64,000 nucleotides of DNA, taken from positions 11,719,828 through 11,783,827 of the forward strand of contig CM055097.1 of assembly GCA_029204225.1 (NCBI GenBank), given 5' to 3'. The position numbers and the translations under genes were made by a program. The stretch comes from Diphasiastrum complanatum (lineage: Eukaryota > Streptophyta > Lycopodiopsida > Lycopodiales > Lycopodiaceae). Below are positions 43,356 through 53,510 of this stretch, one piece after another. Position 1 is the stretch's first letter, and every line of letters begins with the position of its first letter. The notes under the pieces were generated by a model, which saw only the letters and a program-made list of their open reading frames with translations, made no database searches and had not been told where the DNA came from.

Positions 43356-46300
43356 CTCCCTCTTCAACTAGTTTTAGCATAGATTTAGAAAGTACACCAA
43401 GACTTGTTCTATGCTTGAAAAATAAGTCCTTTCCCAATGCTTTGGTAAAGATATCAGCCACACATTCCTTTGATGGGACATGTTCAAGCTTGATCTCTTT
43501 TGCCAACACTTGTTCTCTCACAAAATGGTAAGCCACCTCGATATGTTTGCTCCTTGCATGGAAAACCGGATTGCTTGCTAGACTTTGGGCTGAAAGGTTG
43601 TCACAAAAGATGATTGGACTCTCTGAAAAATCCAGCAAATGAAGCTCCATAATCATCCTCTTGATCCACACCATCTCCTTTGTGCATGATGTCAAAGCTT
43701 TGTACTCGGCCTCACTAGAAGAAAGTGATATAGTTGCTTGTTTCTTCGACATCCATGAGATAGCTCCATCACCTATGAAAATAGCATGTGCATTTATGGA
43801 TTTTCTATCCATAAGGTCTCCTGCAAAATCTGAATCTGAAAAACCAAATAAGTTAGGTGATGAGCCTCTATAAACAATGCCAAAATCTTTTGTTCCCGAG
43901 ATGTATCTCAAGATCCTCTTTCCTAGTTTCCAATGTTCTATGCTAGGATCTTGCATGAATTGGCTTAATCTACCAACACAATAAGATAAATCAGGTCTTG
44001 TGATGGTTAGATATATAAGAGAACCTATTAGCTTCCTATAGAGAGTAATGTCCTCGAAGGATCTTTCATTACCTCTTATAGTTAGCTTTACATGTGATTC
44101 CATAGGTGTATCAATAGGATTTGCATCTACCATATGAAATCTATTGAGAATAGAAATAGCATACTTCTCTTGTGAAATAAAAGTGATTTGAGAAGTTCTA
44201 ATTACTTCTATTCCTAAGATATAGCTCAAAAGACCAAGATCATGCACTTCAAATTCCTTTTTTAGTGCTTTCTTGATATCTTCTATATCTTCCTTGTTCC
44301 CTCCACTTAAAATAATGTCATCCACATAAATTAGAAGGATTGTAACATCATTAGCACTAATTCTAAAGTAAAGTGAATGATCATACTCACTCATAGTGAA
44401 GTTTTGAGAAAGTAGAAAAGAGTTAAGCCTAGCATACCAACTCCTTGGTGCTTGCTTAAGACCATACAAACTTTTTTGTAGAAAACACACATGATTAGGC
44501 TTGCTATGAGAAACATAGCTCTCGGGTTGCTCCATGTAGACTTCCTCTTCAAGATCACCATTCAAGAAAGCATTAGAAATGTCTAATTGCCAAAGATCCC
44601 ATCCATAAAGAGTTGCAAGGGAAATGATTACTCTTATGCTCACCATCTTTGCCACGGGTGCAAAGGTTTCCTCATAGTCAATGCCATGCTCTTGAGCATA
44701 ACCTTTAGCCACCAACCTTGCCTTGAACTTGTTGATAGATCCATCTTGATTTGTCTTTACCTTGAAGATCCATTTGCATCCAATTGCACTTTTGCCCTTT
44801 GGAAGCTCCACCAATCTCCATGTGTTGTTCTTCATAAGTGCTTCAAACTCAAGATCCATTGCTTGGATCCATTCCTCTTTTTGCCTTGCTTCATCTACAC
44901 ATGAAGGTACATCAAAAGAAGTTAGGAAAGCATAGTTGGATCCATCCACCACTTGCTTACCTTTGCCATCATAAGTGAGCCTTGAGGGTTTCACTTTATG
45001 CCTTGGAGTTCTCCTTGGAATTTGACTTGAAGAGGCTTCTTCAACATCCACATCCAATGTGTCATCAACTCCATTGTCATCAAGCACATTAGTTGCAACA
45101 ACACCATCATCACTTGAAACAACTTTTGGAATGTTACTTTCATCAAAAATGACATCCCTACTTGTGAACACTTTCTTGATTGAAGGAACATAAATCCTAT
45201 ATGCTTTGCTTACTTCACTATAACCAACAAAAATGCCCTTTCTTGAAGATGGATCCTCCTTAGTTCTATCATCAAGAGTAATGTTGAAGTAGCAAATGCA
45301 TCCAAAAGTTCTTAGAAACTTGACATTAGGCTTCGTACCAAACAAAGCTTCAAAAGGGGTTTTTCCTTCCAATACAACACTTGGCCATCTATTGCATAGG
45401 AAATTTGCACACAACAAAGCATCACTCCAAAAAGGTTTAGGAAGATTAGCATTCAATCTCATTGCCTTTGCACTCTCACACAAGGTTCTATTCTTCCTCT
45501 CGGCCACTCCATTTTGTTGTGGTGTTCTTGGACATGTGTACTCCCTCTTGATCCCATGCTCATCGCAAAAGGCTTTGAATTTGTTAGAAATGTATTCACC
45601 ACCATTGTCGCTCCTCAAGCATTTGATTTTGGTTGTAAATTGAGTCTCAATAGCAACTTTGAACTTGACAAACACATCAAACACCTCATCCTTGCTCTTT
45701 AGTAGATAAACCCAACAAAATCTACTAAAATCATCAATGAAAGTTACATACATCTTAGCACCTCCATTGCTAATTGTAGTAACACCATGAATATCCGAAT
45801 GCAAGAGAGAAAAAGGCATCTTAGATCTAGATATAGATCTAGTATATGGCAATCTATGTGATTTAGACAAAGCACATTCTTCACAAACATGATTCAAGCA
45901 AGTAAGAGACTTGGGAAGTCCCCTTACTACCTCCTTTTTGGCTATTACCTCCAAGGCCTTGTAGTTGAGATGTCCCATCCTTTTATGCCATACCTCTTGA
46001 ATTGACATTTGTTCATTTGCCATGCATCCAACTTGGTTAGCAACAACACATGCATCAAGCTTGAACAATTTCCCTTGCCTTTTCCCTTTTGCAATGATAC
46101 TACACCCCTTTTTGATCAAGCAAGCATCACCATCAAACTCAACTTTGAATCCTTTGTCAAGCATTTGGCTTACACTAAGTAAGTTCTTGGTAATGGATGG
46201 AATGAGCAAAACATCTTTCAATTCTATATTCCTATTTGTAGAAAGTGAAATAGGAATTGTGCCAATCCCCTTGATTGCACACTCACCATCATTTGCGGTA

Positions 46301-47301
46301 TAGATTACCTTCCTATCACCATCAAATGCCATTAAAGATGAAAAATACTCTTTATGATATGTCATATGAGAAGTGGCTCCACTATCAATCCACCAAGGAT
46401 CAATGTCTCCATGATTAGCCAACAAGCAAGATGACATAACAAAAGCATCATTTGAAAGAAGCTCATCCCCACCCTCATCAATAGTTAGATTGGTTTGCTT
46501 TTCCCCTTGATCCCTCTTTTTCTTGAAACAATCACTAGCAAAATGCCCTTTGACTCCACAATAGAAACATTTTAGCTTAGATCTATCCTTCTTTTTGCCA
46601 AAAGTAGAGTGCTCACCTTGGTCTTGCCCTTTAGACCAATTGCTTTTACCTTTGCCCTTGAACTTGCCTTTAGAGAACATTGCCTCCTCTTCTCCTCCTT
46701 GAGATGTAGAAGATGCTCCCACTCTTGCTTGCAACCTGAATTCTTCAGCCAACAAGACCTCTTGCAAGTCTCCAACACTTGGTAAACATTTTTGGATAGC
46801 ATAACTTTGAACAAGATTAGCATGATCATCCAACAAGCCATTGAGAATCACTTGAACAAGCTCCTCATTATTTATGCCATCATTAATGCATGCTAACTCA
46901 TCATTCAATGCTTTAACTCTCAAAACAAAAGCATGTCCATTCTCACTCTTCTTTTGCATACAAGAAAAGATTTGCCTTCTTAAAGTCAACACTCTAGAAG
47001 TAGACTTGGATTCATAAACCTTCTTCAAGGCTTCCCAAGCTTCACTAGATGATGTGCACTTACCAACCTCTTTGATAAGCTCATTTGTCACATTCATCTT
47101 GATCATGTGAAGGGCTTTCTTTGCCCTCTTGTCATACCTCAATTGTTCTTGAGGTGCCAAAGGTCTCTCCTCCACACCTACAACAATATCCATCAACTCA
47201 TTCATCTCAAGCAAAGACTCCATCCTTACTTTCCAAGTAGAATAGTTGAGGGAGGTAAGCCTATCATTGCTTTCCAACATGTAGCCTCCATTTGTAGCCA
47301 T
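43351..47301 (-). CDS. Copia Gag-Pol polyprotein, 1316 residues, intact
   Basis: One uninterrupted frame encodes the whole polyprotein. Domains in order are: Gag 1-230 (UBN2/DUF4219-type, STWKVRMESLL at 21-31); knuckle CFYCGVKGHFASDC (245-258); aspartic protease with WIDSGATSH (Asp306); GAG-pre-integrase zinc region (His439, His444, Cys472, Cys475); integrase core with Asp503, Asp565 and Glu601 (DD35E); RT with QLDISNAFLNG and the YVDD box at 992-995; RNase H with FSDSDFAGD and SEAEYKA near 1197. Length and order are typical for autonomous plant copia elements. The start is the first Met, about 600 bases inside the primer-binding site. The stop overlaps the 3' LTR. Gag and Pol share one frame with no stop or shift, so the Gag:Pol ratio must be set another way, possibly by splicing or processing. 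Confidence 0.96.
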   Translation of the reverse strand: MATNGGYMLESNDRLTSLNYSTWKVRMESLLEMNELMDIVVGVEERPLAPQEQLRYDKRAKKALHMIKMNVTNELIKEVGKCTSSSEAWEALKKVYESKSTSRVLTLRRQIFSCMQKKSENGHAFVLRVKALNDELACINDGINNEELVQVILNGLLDDHANLVQSYAIQKCLPSVGDLQEVLLAEEFRLQARVGASSTSQGGEEEAMFSKGKFKGKGKSNWSKGQDQGEHSTFGKKKDRSKLKCFYCGVKGHFASDCFKKKRDQGEKQTNLTIDEGGDELLSNDAFVMSSCLLANHGDIDPWWIDSGATSHMTYHKEYFSSLMAFDGDRKVIYTANDGECAIKGIGTIPISLSTNRNIELKDVLLIPSITKNLLSVSQMLDKGFKVEFDGDACLIKKGCSIIAKGKRQGKLFKLDACVVANQVGCMANEQMSIQEVWHKRMGHLNYKALEVIAKKEVVRGLPKSLTCLNHVCEECALSKSHRLPYTRSISRSKMPFSLLHSDIHGVTTISNGGAKMYVTFIDDFSRFCWVYLLKSKDEVFDVFVKFKVAIETQFTTKIKCLRSDNGGEYISNKFKAFCDEHGIKREYTCPRTPQQNGVAERKNRTLCESAKAMRLNANLPKPFWSDALLCANFLCNRWPSVVLEGKTPFEALFGTKPNVKFLRTFGCICYFNITLDDRTKEDPSSRKGIFVGYSEVSKAYRIYVPSIKKVFTSRDVIFDESNIPKVVSSDDGVVATNVLDDNGVDDTLDVDVEEASSSQIPRRTPRHKVKPSRLTYDGKGKQVVDGSNYAFLTSFDVPSCVDEARQKEEWIQAMDLEFEALMKNNTWRLVELPKGKSAIGCKWIFKVKTNQDGSINKFKARLVAKGYAQEHGIDYEETFAPVAKMVSIRVIISLATLYGWDLWQLDISNAFLNGDLEEEVYMEQPESYVSHSKPNHVCFLQKSLYGLKQAPRSWYARLNSFLLSQNFTMSEYDHSLYFRISANDVTILLIYVDDIILSGGNKEDIEDIKKALKKEFEVHDLGLLSYILGIEVIRTSQITFISQEKYAISILNRFHMVDANPIDTPMESHVKLTIRGNERSFEDITLYRKLIGSLIYLTITRPDLSYCVGRLSQFMQDPSIEHWKLGKRILRYISGTKDFGIVYRGSSPNLFGFSDSDFAGDLMDRKSINAHAIFIGDGAISWMSKKQATISLSSSEAEYKALTSCTKEMVWIKRMIMELHLLDFSESPIIFCDNLSAQSLASNPVFHARSKHIEVAYHFVREQVLAKEIKLEHVPSKECVADIFTKALGKDLFFKHRTSLGVLSKSMLKLVEEGV

Positions 47302-47887
47302 GTTGCAATGATTGATCTCTGATCTTTGACCTGTTCCAATGCACTAAGCACTCTCTTGAATCAACAAATGAAACACAAGAAGAAATCACAAAGATTTGGA
47401 ACCTAAAACCTTACTTTTTCTCTCTTTTCCTCAATTTTAGCCACTAGTTTTATGATTTCTTGATCAAACCAAGACCAAACCTCAATATACTTGCTTTTCC
47501 CTCACTCCTAAGATTGAAATACACTCTTGAATCATTCAGCAAACTGAAAATCAGAGGGTTACATCAATTTTGAAGTTTTTGACATGAAGAAGCAAGAAAT
47601 TGAATCAAAAAACTATATGCTAGAATGGAAAACTAATAGGATCTTGTTGGATCTTGCATCTCCCTCTTTCCAAAACAAATTTTGTCTCCTTATTCTGATA
47701 AGTACAGAGGGAATTCGCCCTACTTCAATTGAAATGCATACAAATGATGTTTTGATCACAAAGATCCAATTTCTACACATAAATCAACAAGATTTTTAGC
47801 TAGAAACTTGATTGGAATGCTACAAAAGCAAACTCGCCCACAAATCTCTTCTAAATCTGGCAAAACCTGCACATTTGGCCGCCTAAT

Positions 47888-47899
47888 GCTCTGATACCA
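47888..47899 (-). promoter_or_regulatory. Primer-binding site of the intact copia element
   Basis: On the minus strand TGGTATCAGAGC directly follows the LTR end CACA. It is a perfect match to the plant copia consensus for initiator-Met tRNA. Confidence 0.95.
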
Positions 47900-48552
47900 T
47901 GTGAAAAACTCAGATCCAAAAGATGCTAAAGTTTCATAAAGATCTTGGCCATGGAAGTTATGCACATCTAGATTGAAAAAATGATAGAAATTGTGATGTT
48001 AAGCATACTAAACATCAACTAAACATCAAAATCTGATCATAAGCTTCCACAAACAGAAACTTGCTGTCCCTGTCCGTACTTCAGAGCCTACAACCTGCAT
48101 TTCACACGTGTGAAGCCATAGCAACAAAGAAATCACAATTCTAGTGGCTAGAATGCAAGATATGAACAAAAAAGTGAGAGAGAAGAAGATGGATCTTCAA
48201 AGAGCATAACATTCATTCAATAGAATGAAAATGAGATGTGTACATACTCGTGGAGATGGCTATTTATAGCAGCCATAGTGCCTCTTGGCCACTTGTCTTA
48301 TGATAGGCTAAAATTGGGGTCCAATAGGATTCACCCATCTACCTAGAAATTTGGTCAAATAGGAATGCACCAAATTATGAGCCAATAGAAGAGCTCCACA
48401 CTCGACCTCCTCTAATTAATGTGACCTCAAAAGTAGTGTACACATACTTTGGGCCTCTACATACATGTATGAACCTATCTCTAACTTTTATTTGGCCATA
48501 GGCCTACAAAATCTCAAGTTAGGAAAATACTACTAGTTGACAATTTTTCACA
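47900..48552 (-). repeat. 5' LTR of the intact copia element
   Basis: 653 bp. It reads the same as the 3' LTR wherever I compared them, including the TTCACACGTGTGAA palindrome at 48,101-48,114. Confidence 0.95.
48258..48270 (-). promoter_or_regulatory. TATA box of the active 5' LTR
   Basis: On the minus strand GCTATAAATAGCC is a strong TATA element within the 5' LTR, about 290 bases from its outer edge. The palindrome TTCACACGTGTGAA lies about 150 bases downstream of it, which would place it in transcribed LTR sequence, not in classic upstream U3. Confidence 0.75.
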
Positions 48553-48557
48553 ACTGG
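48553..48557. repeat. Target-site duplication ACTGG (right)
   Basis: Matches 42,698-42,702. Removing one copy and the element would rejoin the protease codons Asn-Trp-Phe without a gap. Confidence 0.95.
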
Positions 48558-48690
48558 TTTAACGAACACGTGGTGGCCTTCTTGTCAAAAGGGGTTAACC
48601 TTGTGTCGTTAGAGCTGTGCCAGGGGACCAACTAGAAAAGAATGACACAAATGACCCTGAGCCAACCATCCCTCCCAATCTCATTCACCT

Positions 48691-48990
48691 CTTTAACGAA
48701 GGGCAGCCAACAGTGACAAACCAGCTGACACGGGACCAAATGGAGCCAACATTGCCTGCAGTTCCTACATCAAAGGTGAATTCAAGTGCCGATGCAGAGC
48801 TCAAGGAGCTCAGCTTGTGTGACCAAGCGAAAGCTCACCTCTTTAACGAAGGACATCCATCAGTGACAAACCAGCTGACGCGAGGTCAAATGGAGCCAAC
48901 ATTGCCTGCAGCTTCTACGTCATAGGCGAATCTAAGTGCCGATGCAGAGCTCAAGGAGCTCAACCTAGGCGATCAAACGAAAAATCTAGA
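48691..48990 (+). repeat. 150-bp in-frame tandem duplication
   Basis: CTTTAACGAAGGGCAGCCAA at 48,691 recurs as CTTTAACGAAGGACATCCAT at 48,841, exactly 150 bases later. Similarity continues through GTGCCGATGCAGAGCTCAAG. The repeat encodes 50 residues (LFNEG...TNQLTR...MEPTLPA). The second copy is broken by TAG near 48,923. Confidence 0.85.
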
Positions 48991-49363
48991 GTCCTAGGGG
49001 ACTCATCCATACGTGCGACAAAAATGACATATTTGAGGCTTAAGGGAGCCGTAAGTACCTTTTTCTTTCATGTTAATAAAGTAAGCCGCAGTTCTCATTG
49101 AGGAGTGAGCTTCAGTCTAATGTCTAAGTGCAGCAACTTTACACAAGTATTACGTAAGTGAACTAGATCCACACTTTTCTTGTGTTGGGTGCAAACACAA
49201 TGTTTTTACTTCTCTTTATAGTTGGTCTCCTTTGGCCGGTGAATCAAGCCCGTGCCCTTGTATATGTGAATAAAGTCTGGCCGGTGAATTAAGCTCGTGC
49301 CATGAGTCTTAGGTTCTAGTTTGGCCCTGATGAGGACCTCAACTTTCTCAAACGAGGGAAGGA

Positions 49364-50182
49364 TGTTGTAAAGCTGACTCGGGTGCACCCAGCGTGCCCT
49401 GTAAGACTCTAAGAGGTGACACTCTCAAAGGTCCCAGAGCAAGTTAGAATGTCAAGGACTGAGCCTCCGACTTGTGGTGAGCCAGTCAAGTAGTCACAAG
49501 TCATGAGCTAGCTCTGGAGCTCGAGTCATGGCCTAGTCATGAAGCAAGTTGATTCTGCCGCCGGGACGGCTCCCAAGACCCATGTTCGAGAGCCAGACTG
49601 ATTCTGCCAGGCTTGCCAGGCGTAATCAGCTAAATAAAAACTAAGTCCTAAAAAGCGTGCTTTATAAAAAAGCACTATGTTTCAAACTAGAGGGGGTGCG
49701 CCGAATCACAACAGAACTATAGGGGGAGTCCGGCAGACAGAAACTTGGGCAGCTCAACCAGCGCCAGGAATCCAGTCGCTAGGTCTCAGCTCCCTCTACC
49801 AACACGAGCCAGGCACAATGCCCAGCACGTGATGGTGGCCCCGAGACCGGTTAGTCTATGTATGAATGTAACCTCTTCCAAATCTAATAAAGTTGATCCT
49901 TGGGGACGATTACCATTTCGGATTCGCCTCTAGGACTGGTCCAAGTGGAAGGACCCTTACTAGAACCTTTTTGCGTCACCGGCGCCTAAGGGTCCACGTC
50001 ATCGACGTGTGGCCTGCCGCTATGCCAATTGGTCAGTTTGGCGACCACTATGCCTTGGGTTTCATGTGTGGCTTGTCTTTGCCTTTGGTTATATTTTGGG
50101 GACGGATTCTGAGTTGGCTTTCGGGTTGGTTGGGATTCCAGTTTTCTTAAGTGTGAATGGTTAAGCTTGTTACGTTTCTGAG
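49364..50182 (+). repeat. Gypsy 3' LTR, family G (truncated)
   Basis: A purine tract, GAGGGAAGGA, is followed by TGTTGTAAAGCTGACTCGGG. About 800 bp match 59,740-60,531 in reverse orientation with scattered differences. A TTTATAAAAAAGC promoter-like site lies near 49,660 and an AATAAA-like CTAATAAAGTTG near 49,886. The last 100 bases present in the other copy are missing here. Confidence 0.8.
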
Positions 50183-50600
50183 AGTAAGACAAGTTGCTTT
50201 CAACATCACTAGAAAAAAAATATTTTACTTCAAAAAATAAATAAAAAATGCCACAAACATTGCTAGTATATCTAAGAGAGTTAAATCTCAAAGAAAGCTT
50301 TGAAATTGAGTCTGGCATACAAATAGTTCTTGGAAAGCTCTCACAAAGTTACATGAAGTTTTCAAAGAAATAAATTAGATTTGAGATTCTTATAAGAAAA
50401 TACTATACTATCTACATACAAATAAATAAAGACATTTTTATAAAAATCGCCTAGTGTAGATATTTAAGTTCTTGTTGCATACCCCAAAAGGAGTGATGTG
50501 GATTCAAACCACTCAACCAAGCAGAAATTGAAAGTAATCGGCCTGTGACATAGATTCCTAAACTGTGGTTGGCTCCTGAATAGAGTAGTGAGCGAACTCA
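50183..50600. other. No gene recognised
   Basis: AT-rich sequence between the truncated LTR and a copia remnant. No coding signal. Confidence 0.5.
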
Positions 50601-50604
50601 TCAG

Positions 50605-51130
50605 TGTATTAGACAGGCTGAATTTGAGTTCTTGTTGATCTTCTGGTTAGAGTTTCTGGCTGCGAAATTCGACTTTGTGTCGGCTGCTCCTGAGTTGTAG
50701 CTTTTTCATCTTTTTTTGGATATGACTGTACAGAGTGACTGCTGGAAGAAATCGAAATAGTCTTTCTATATGTATCAATTGTCGGGGCAGAAATTGTAGA
50801 CAACATCTGTTCCTTGCCCTTCAAATCAATAAACTGATCTTCAATGAAAGTCACATCCCTGTTAGTAAAAACTTTACAGGTCTCTATATTGTACAGTCTA
50901 TACATTCCAACATGTTGCTAGAACAATTTGGGCAACAAAGCATGAGTTATTATGCATTTGGCAGACTCGACTAAAGTCCAGTTCTTCCTTTTTGCCAGTC
51001 AATTCATAGGAAGTCGCAAACTACTGCTTTATGTCGTTGGCTGAGCAGTAATCCTTGAGCTCTTTTGAGATGTATTCACTGTCGCTGTCTCTTCTAAGAG
51101 CTTTGATCTTCTTGCCTGTCTGCAACAATT
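50605..51130 (-). pseudogene. Copia integrase and linker remnant (element H-minus)
   Basis: The minus strand near 51,120-51,020 reads TGKKIKALRRDSDSEYISKE, the integrase segment normally TDNGGEY, with the catalytic Asp kept. The frame 50,905-50,609 reads YRLYNIETCKVFTNRDVTFI and then a Ser/Thr/Gln-rich linker to RRSTRTQIQP, typical of the integrase-RT connection. The middle of the integrase is deleted. RT and RNase H are absent. Confidence 0.7.
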
Positions 51131-51318
51131 ACAAAAGGATTTTTGCAAAAAATATGACAAAGTGTTTACTCAGGATTTCGGGCCATTCCGGAGAATATTG
51201 CATTTTCCCGAAGAATGCGAAGAATGCGACACTTTGCAGATTTACACGAGATTTCATGTACAGACTGTCTACGTCCTCACGCTCCAATAATAATTGACCT
51301 AATTGATTAGTTAACAAC

Positions 51319-51993
51319 TGTTTACGATCTTGTAATTGTAAAGTTAGAATAACACAAGATCATCCAGTAGATATATATATGTAAAGGATTGGAAGTAGTT
51401 GTTGATACTTGAGATTGATACTAAGTCTACACTACAGAGATCAAACGACCAAAAACAAGTCTGCACAGTGCTGACTCCTCAGATTTAGAAAATATATATA
51501 GAGAGAGTAAATATAATAGCAATTGATTTGTTTCTGTAAGTAGGATCACACGCTTATCAGCGCAATTGTTTTGTGATCTCATAGTTGTTATTACAACATT
51601 GAATACACAGATTCGCTATTGTTCTATCTCATTGCATTCTTGTTGAATGTTAATTAACTCTCACTTTTTTTTCCGCAAGTATCATAAACGTAAAAATGTA
51701 TGGTTGTCTTTGATGCCTAATCGTTTAAGCATTTTTTTAATCAGAATATCAGTATCAGAGAATTGCATGGCTGTCTCAAACGCCTAATCATTTCTGCAAT
51801 CTCTCTCTATGGTTGTCTATGACACTACACTGCTACTCATTAATCAACACAATCAGAACTGCTCTATCACTCCGTTCTCTAAGTAATTCAGATCCTTATC
51901 ATCAGTGATCATTGTTCATTGTTTTTCATTTGGTGGGACGACGACCTTCATTTCCGCTGCGGCCTAGACCTAGTCCCTTCTATTGTCCCATCA
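51319..51993 (+). repeat. Copia 5' LTR plus primer-binding site, inserted in the older copia remnant
   Basis: A plus-strand LTR-like segment ends CCCATCA at 51,993. TTGGTATCAGAGTTG, a primer-binding site with one mismatch, follows from 51,996. A TATA-like ATATATATATG lies at about 51,371. The start near 51,319 (TGTTTACGATC) is a guess. It separates protease (52.1-52.4 kb) and integrase (50.6-51.1 kb) pieces of a minus-strand copia element and so looks like a later insertion. Confidence 0.55.
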
Positions 51994-52089
51994 GATTGGT
52001 ATCAGAGTTGATAAGCATAAATCCATATCTCTAACACTAAATCTATAATTTGACTAACCAACAACAAATTTGTCATTTGGTTCAGGACA

Positions 52090-52370
52090 TACAATACATT
52101 TGGTATTAGCTTTGATAGTCCATTCTGAAAATTCAGTCTAATAGTACCTTCACTTTGATTCTGTATGAGCTGCTGTCTCCAAGGTGAACGAACTTCTTGG
52201 TGCTGTATGTTGAATATTGATAAACCATTCTTAATGGCTTGTCATGTGTTGCGTTGCTCCAAAATCGAGGAACCATTCCTCTGATTGTTCGACATGGTGG
52301 TGATTCACCATAAAGACCTCCTGCTCGTCGTCATCGTGTTCATAGACACCTAAATGCCTTTATCCAGGGA
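52090..52370 (-). pseudogene. Copia protease remnant
   Basis: The minus strand near 52,290-52,225 reads EEWFLDFGATQHMTSH, a copia protease with DFGA in place of DSGA and a stop right after. An acidic stretch, EHDDDEQEVFM, precedes it. The strand and order agree with the integrase remnant at 50.6-51.1 kb, so both probably come from one element. Confidence 0.65.
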
Positions 52371-52439
52371 CACAAGTACACGTGTGGCATCTATTTACAT
52401 GGCCATCTTGCCAATAACAATGCATGTGACCAAAATTGG

Positions 52440-53510
52440 TCAAGCTAGAATTGTGAAATTTCAATAGTAACACCCAAAAATAATGGGGAAGAAACCTTGG
52501 AAGCTAAAAACCCTAGAAAGGGTACACCCACTAGCCTTTGAAAAACTTGACCGTCTATGCTATTTTCAGTGTACCCAAAGAAAGGTTTTGAATGCCCCAC
52601 TCCCACTCTCTCATAGAGGCCACTTGTTGTACCTTCCAATAAGGAGTGGACATTTGGCAAGAAGGGCATGAGGTGCATGAAGGTAGCAAAACCCCATTGA
52701 AAGGGGACCATTGTGGCTTGGCTATAAAAAGGAGCCACTCCTTGTGGTTTTTGGTTAGTGGAATTGGATTGTAGTTGTCTTCAATTGTTAAGTGTTAGTA
52801 GCTTTTTTGGTTAGTTCCCTTTTGTTGTTATGGATGGTAGTGCAATGCTAGTTGTTGTGTGTGGTGAATGCTTCAGGGTGAAGCATAGTATGTTTGAGAG
52901 AGAGTGGGTTGAGGTTCCTATTGATTGTGTGTTACATTATGTTAGTGCCTTCATTGTCAGTAGTTAAACTTGTGCCTTTGGATTGATGCTCGTTAGTTGA
53001 AGGTTGATTTGTCCTCATTAACATGTTTACATCTTTATTGAGGGAAGCTAGTTGCTTGCAAGGAGTTGATGCTTGGTTGGTAATGCTAGGTTTCTTGCCA
53101 ATTGCTTACTCGATATTGGTTGAAGGTGTTTGAATCTCATAGATGTGGGGAGCTTGCCTATTCTTGGTTCTTGAAGTATTGTCGGTAGGAAAAGGTGTTA
53201 TATGTTTGCAAATTGGTTAGTGAACTGTGATTATAGATTGTTCGTAGCAAGGGCTTGTTTGAGGAGGGGATTGAATGTGTTACTTGAATGTTGATTGACG
53301 TTTGAGGTGGTTGTAAGCACAAGCAAATCGTTGATAATGTGATTGATTGTTGTTAGTCATTGTATGAATCCGTTTGCATGATGTGAGAATAAGTAAGTGA
53401 GGGCTGATTGGTCGTGGTTGATTATGGTGAGTTGAATGCATGGATTGATTGGAAGTATTAAGAGAAGGCACTTGATTGATTTCGTTATCACAGTAAAGCA
53501 TGTGTGAAGC
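52440..53510 (+). repeat. LTR family D copy (plus), GT-rich downstream of TATA
   Basis: 52,440-52,750 matches 27,660-27,980 in reverse orientation. The TATA box GGCTATAAAAAGGAGCC is at about 52,718-52,734. From 52,750 to 53,500 the plus strand is C-poor and rich in GTTG and TTGGTT, mirroring the G-poor half of the other copy. No primer-binding site was seen near the end. Confidence 0.55.

Larger units (their letters stand above)
42703..48552 (-). mobile_element. Intact young Ty1/copia retrotransposon (5,850 bp)
   Basis: The complete minus-strand element has 653-bp LTRs at 42,703-43,355 and 47,900-48,552, a primer-binding site, a full Gag-Pol frame and a purine tract. A perfect 5-bp target duplication flanks it. 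By eye the two LTRs are identical, which points to a very recent insertion. It lies inside a gypsy protease gene, so it is the youngest layer here. It is probably autonomous, since all catalytic residues are present. Confidence 0.95.
48553..49363 (+). pseudogene. Gypsy element, protease 3' half and C-terminal remnant
   Basis: The protease frame resumes after the target duplication (WFNEHVVAFLSKG). Soon after comes a Pro/Thr/Asn-rich frame (48,617-48,925) with an in-frame 150-bp tandem duplication. RT and integrase are missing. Just before the LTR, PDEDLNFLKRGKDV is readable and looks like the usual acidic end of gypsy Pol. The interior is therefore deleted between protease and the Pol tail. 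Confidence 0.6.

Noticed and set aside
44587-46303. Plus-strand open frames of 90-115 codons opposite the copia Gag-Pol
   Set aside because: They are antisense shadows of an intact, well-supported gene and have no motifs.
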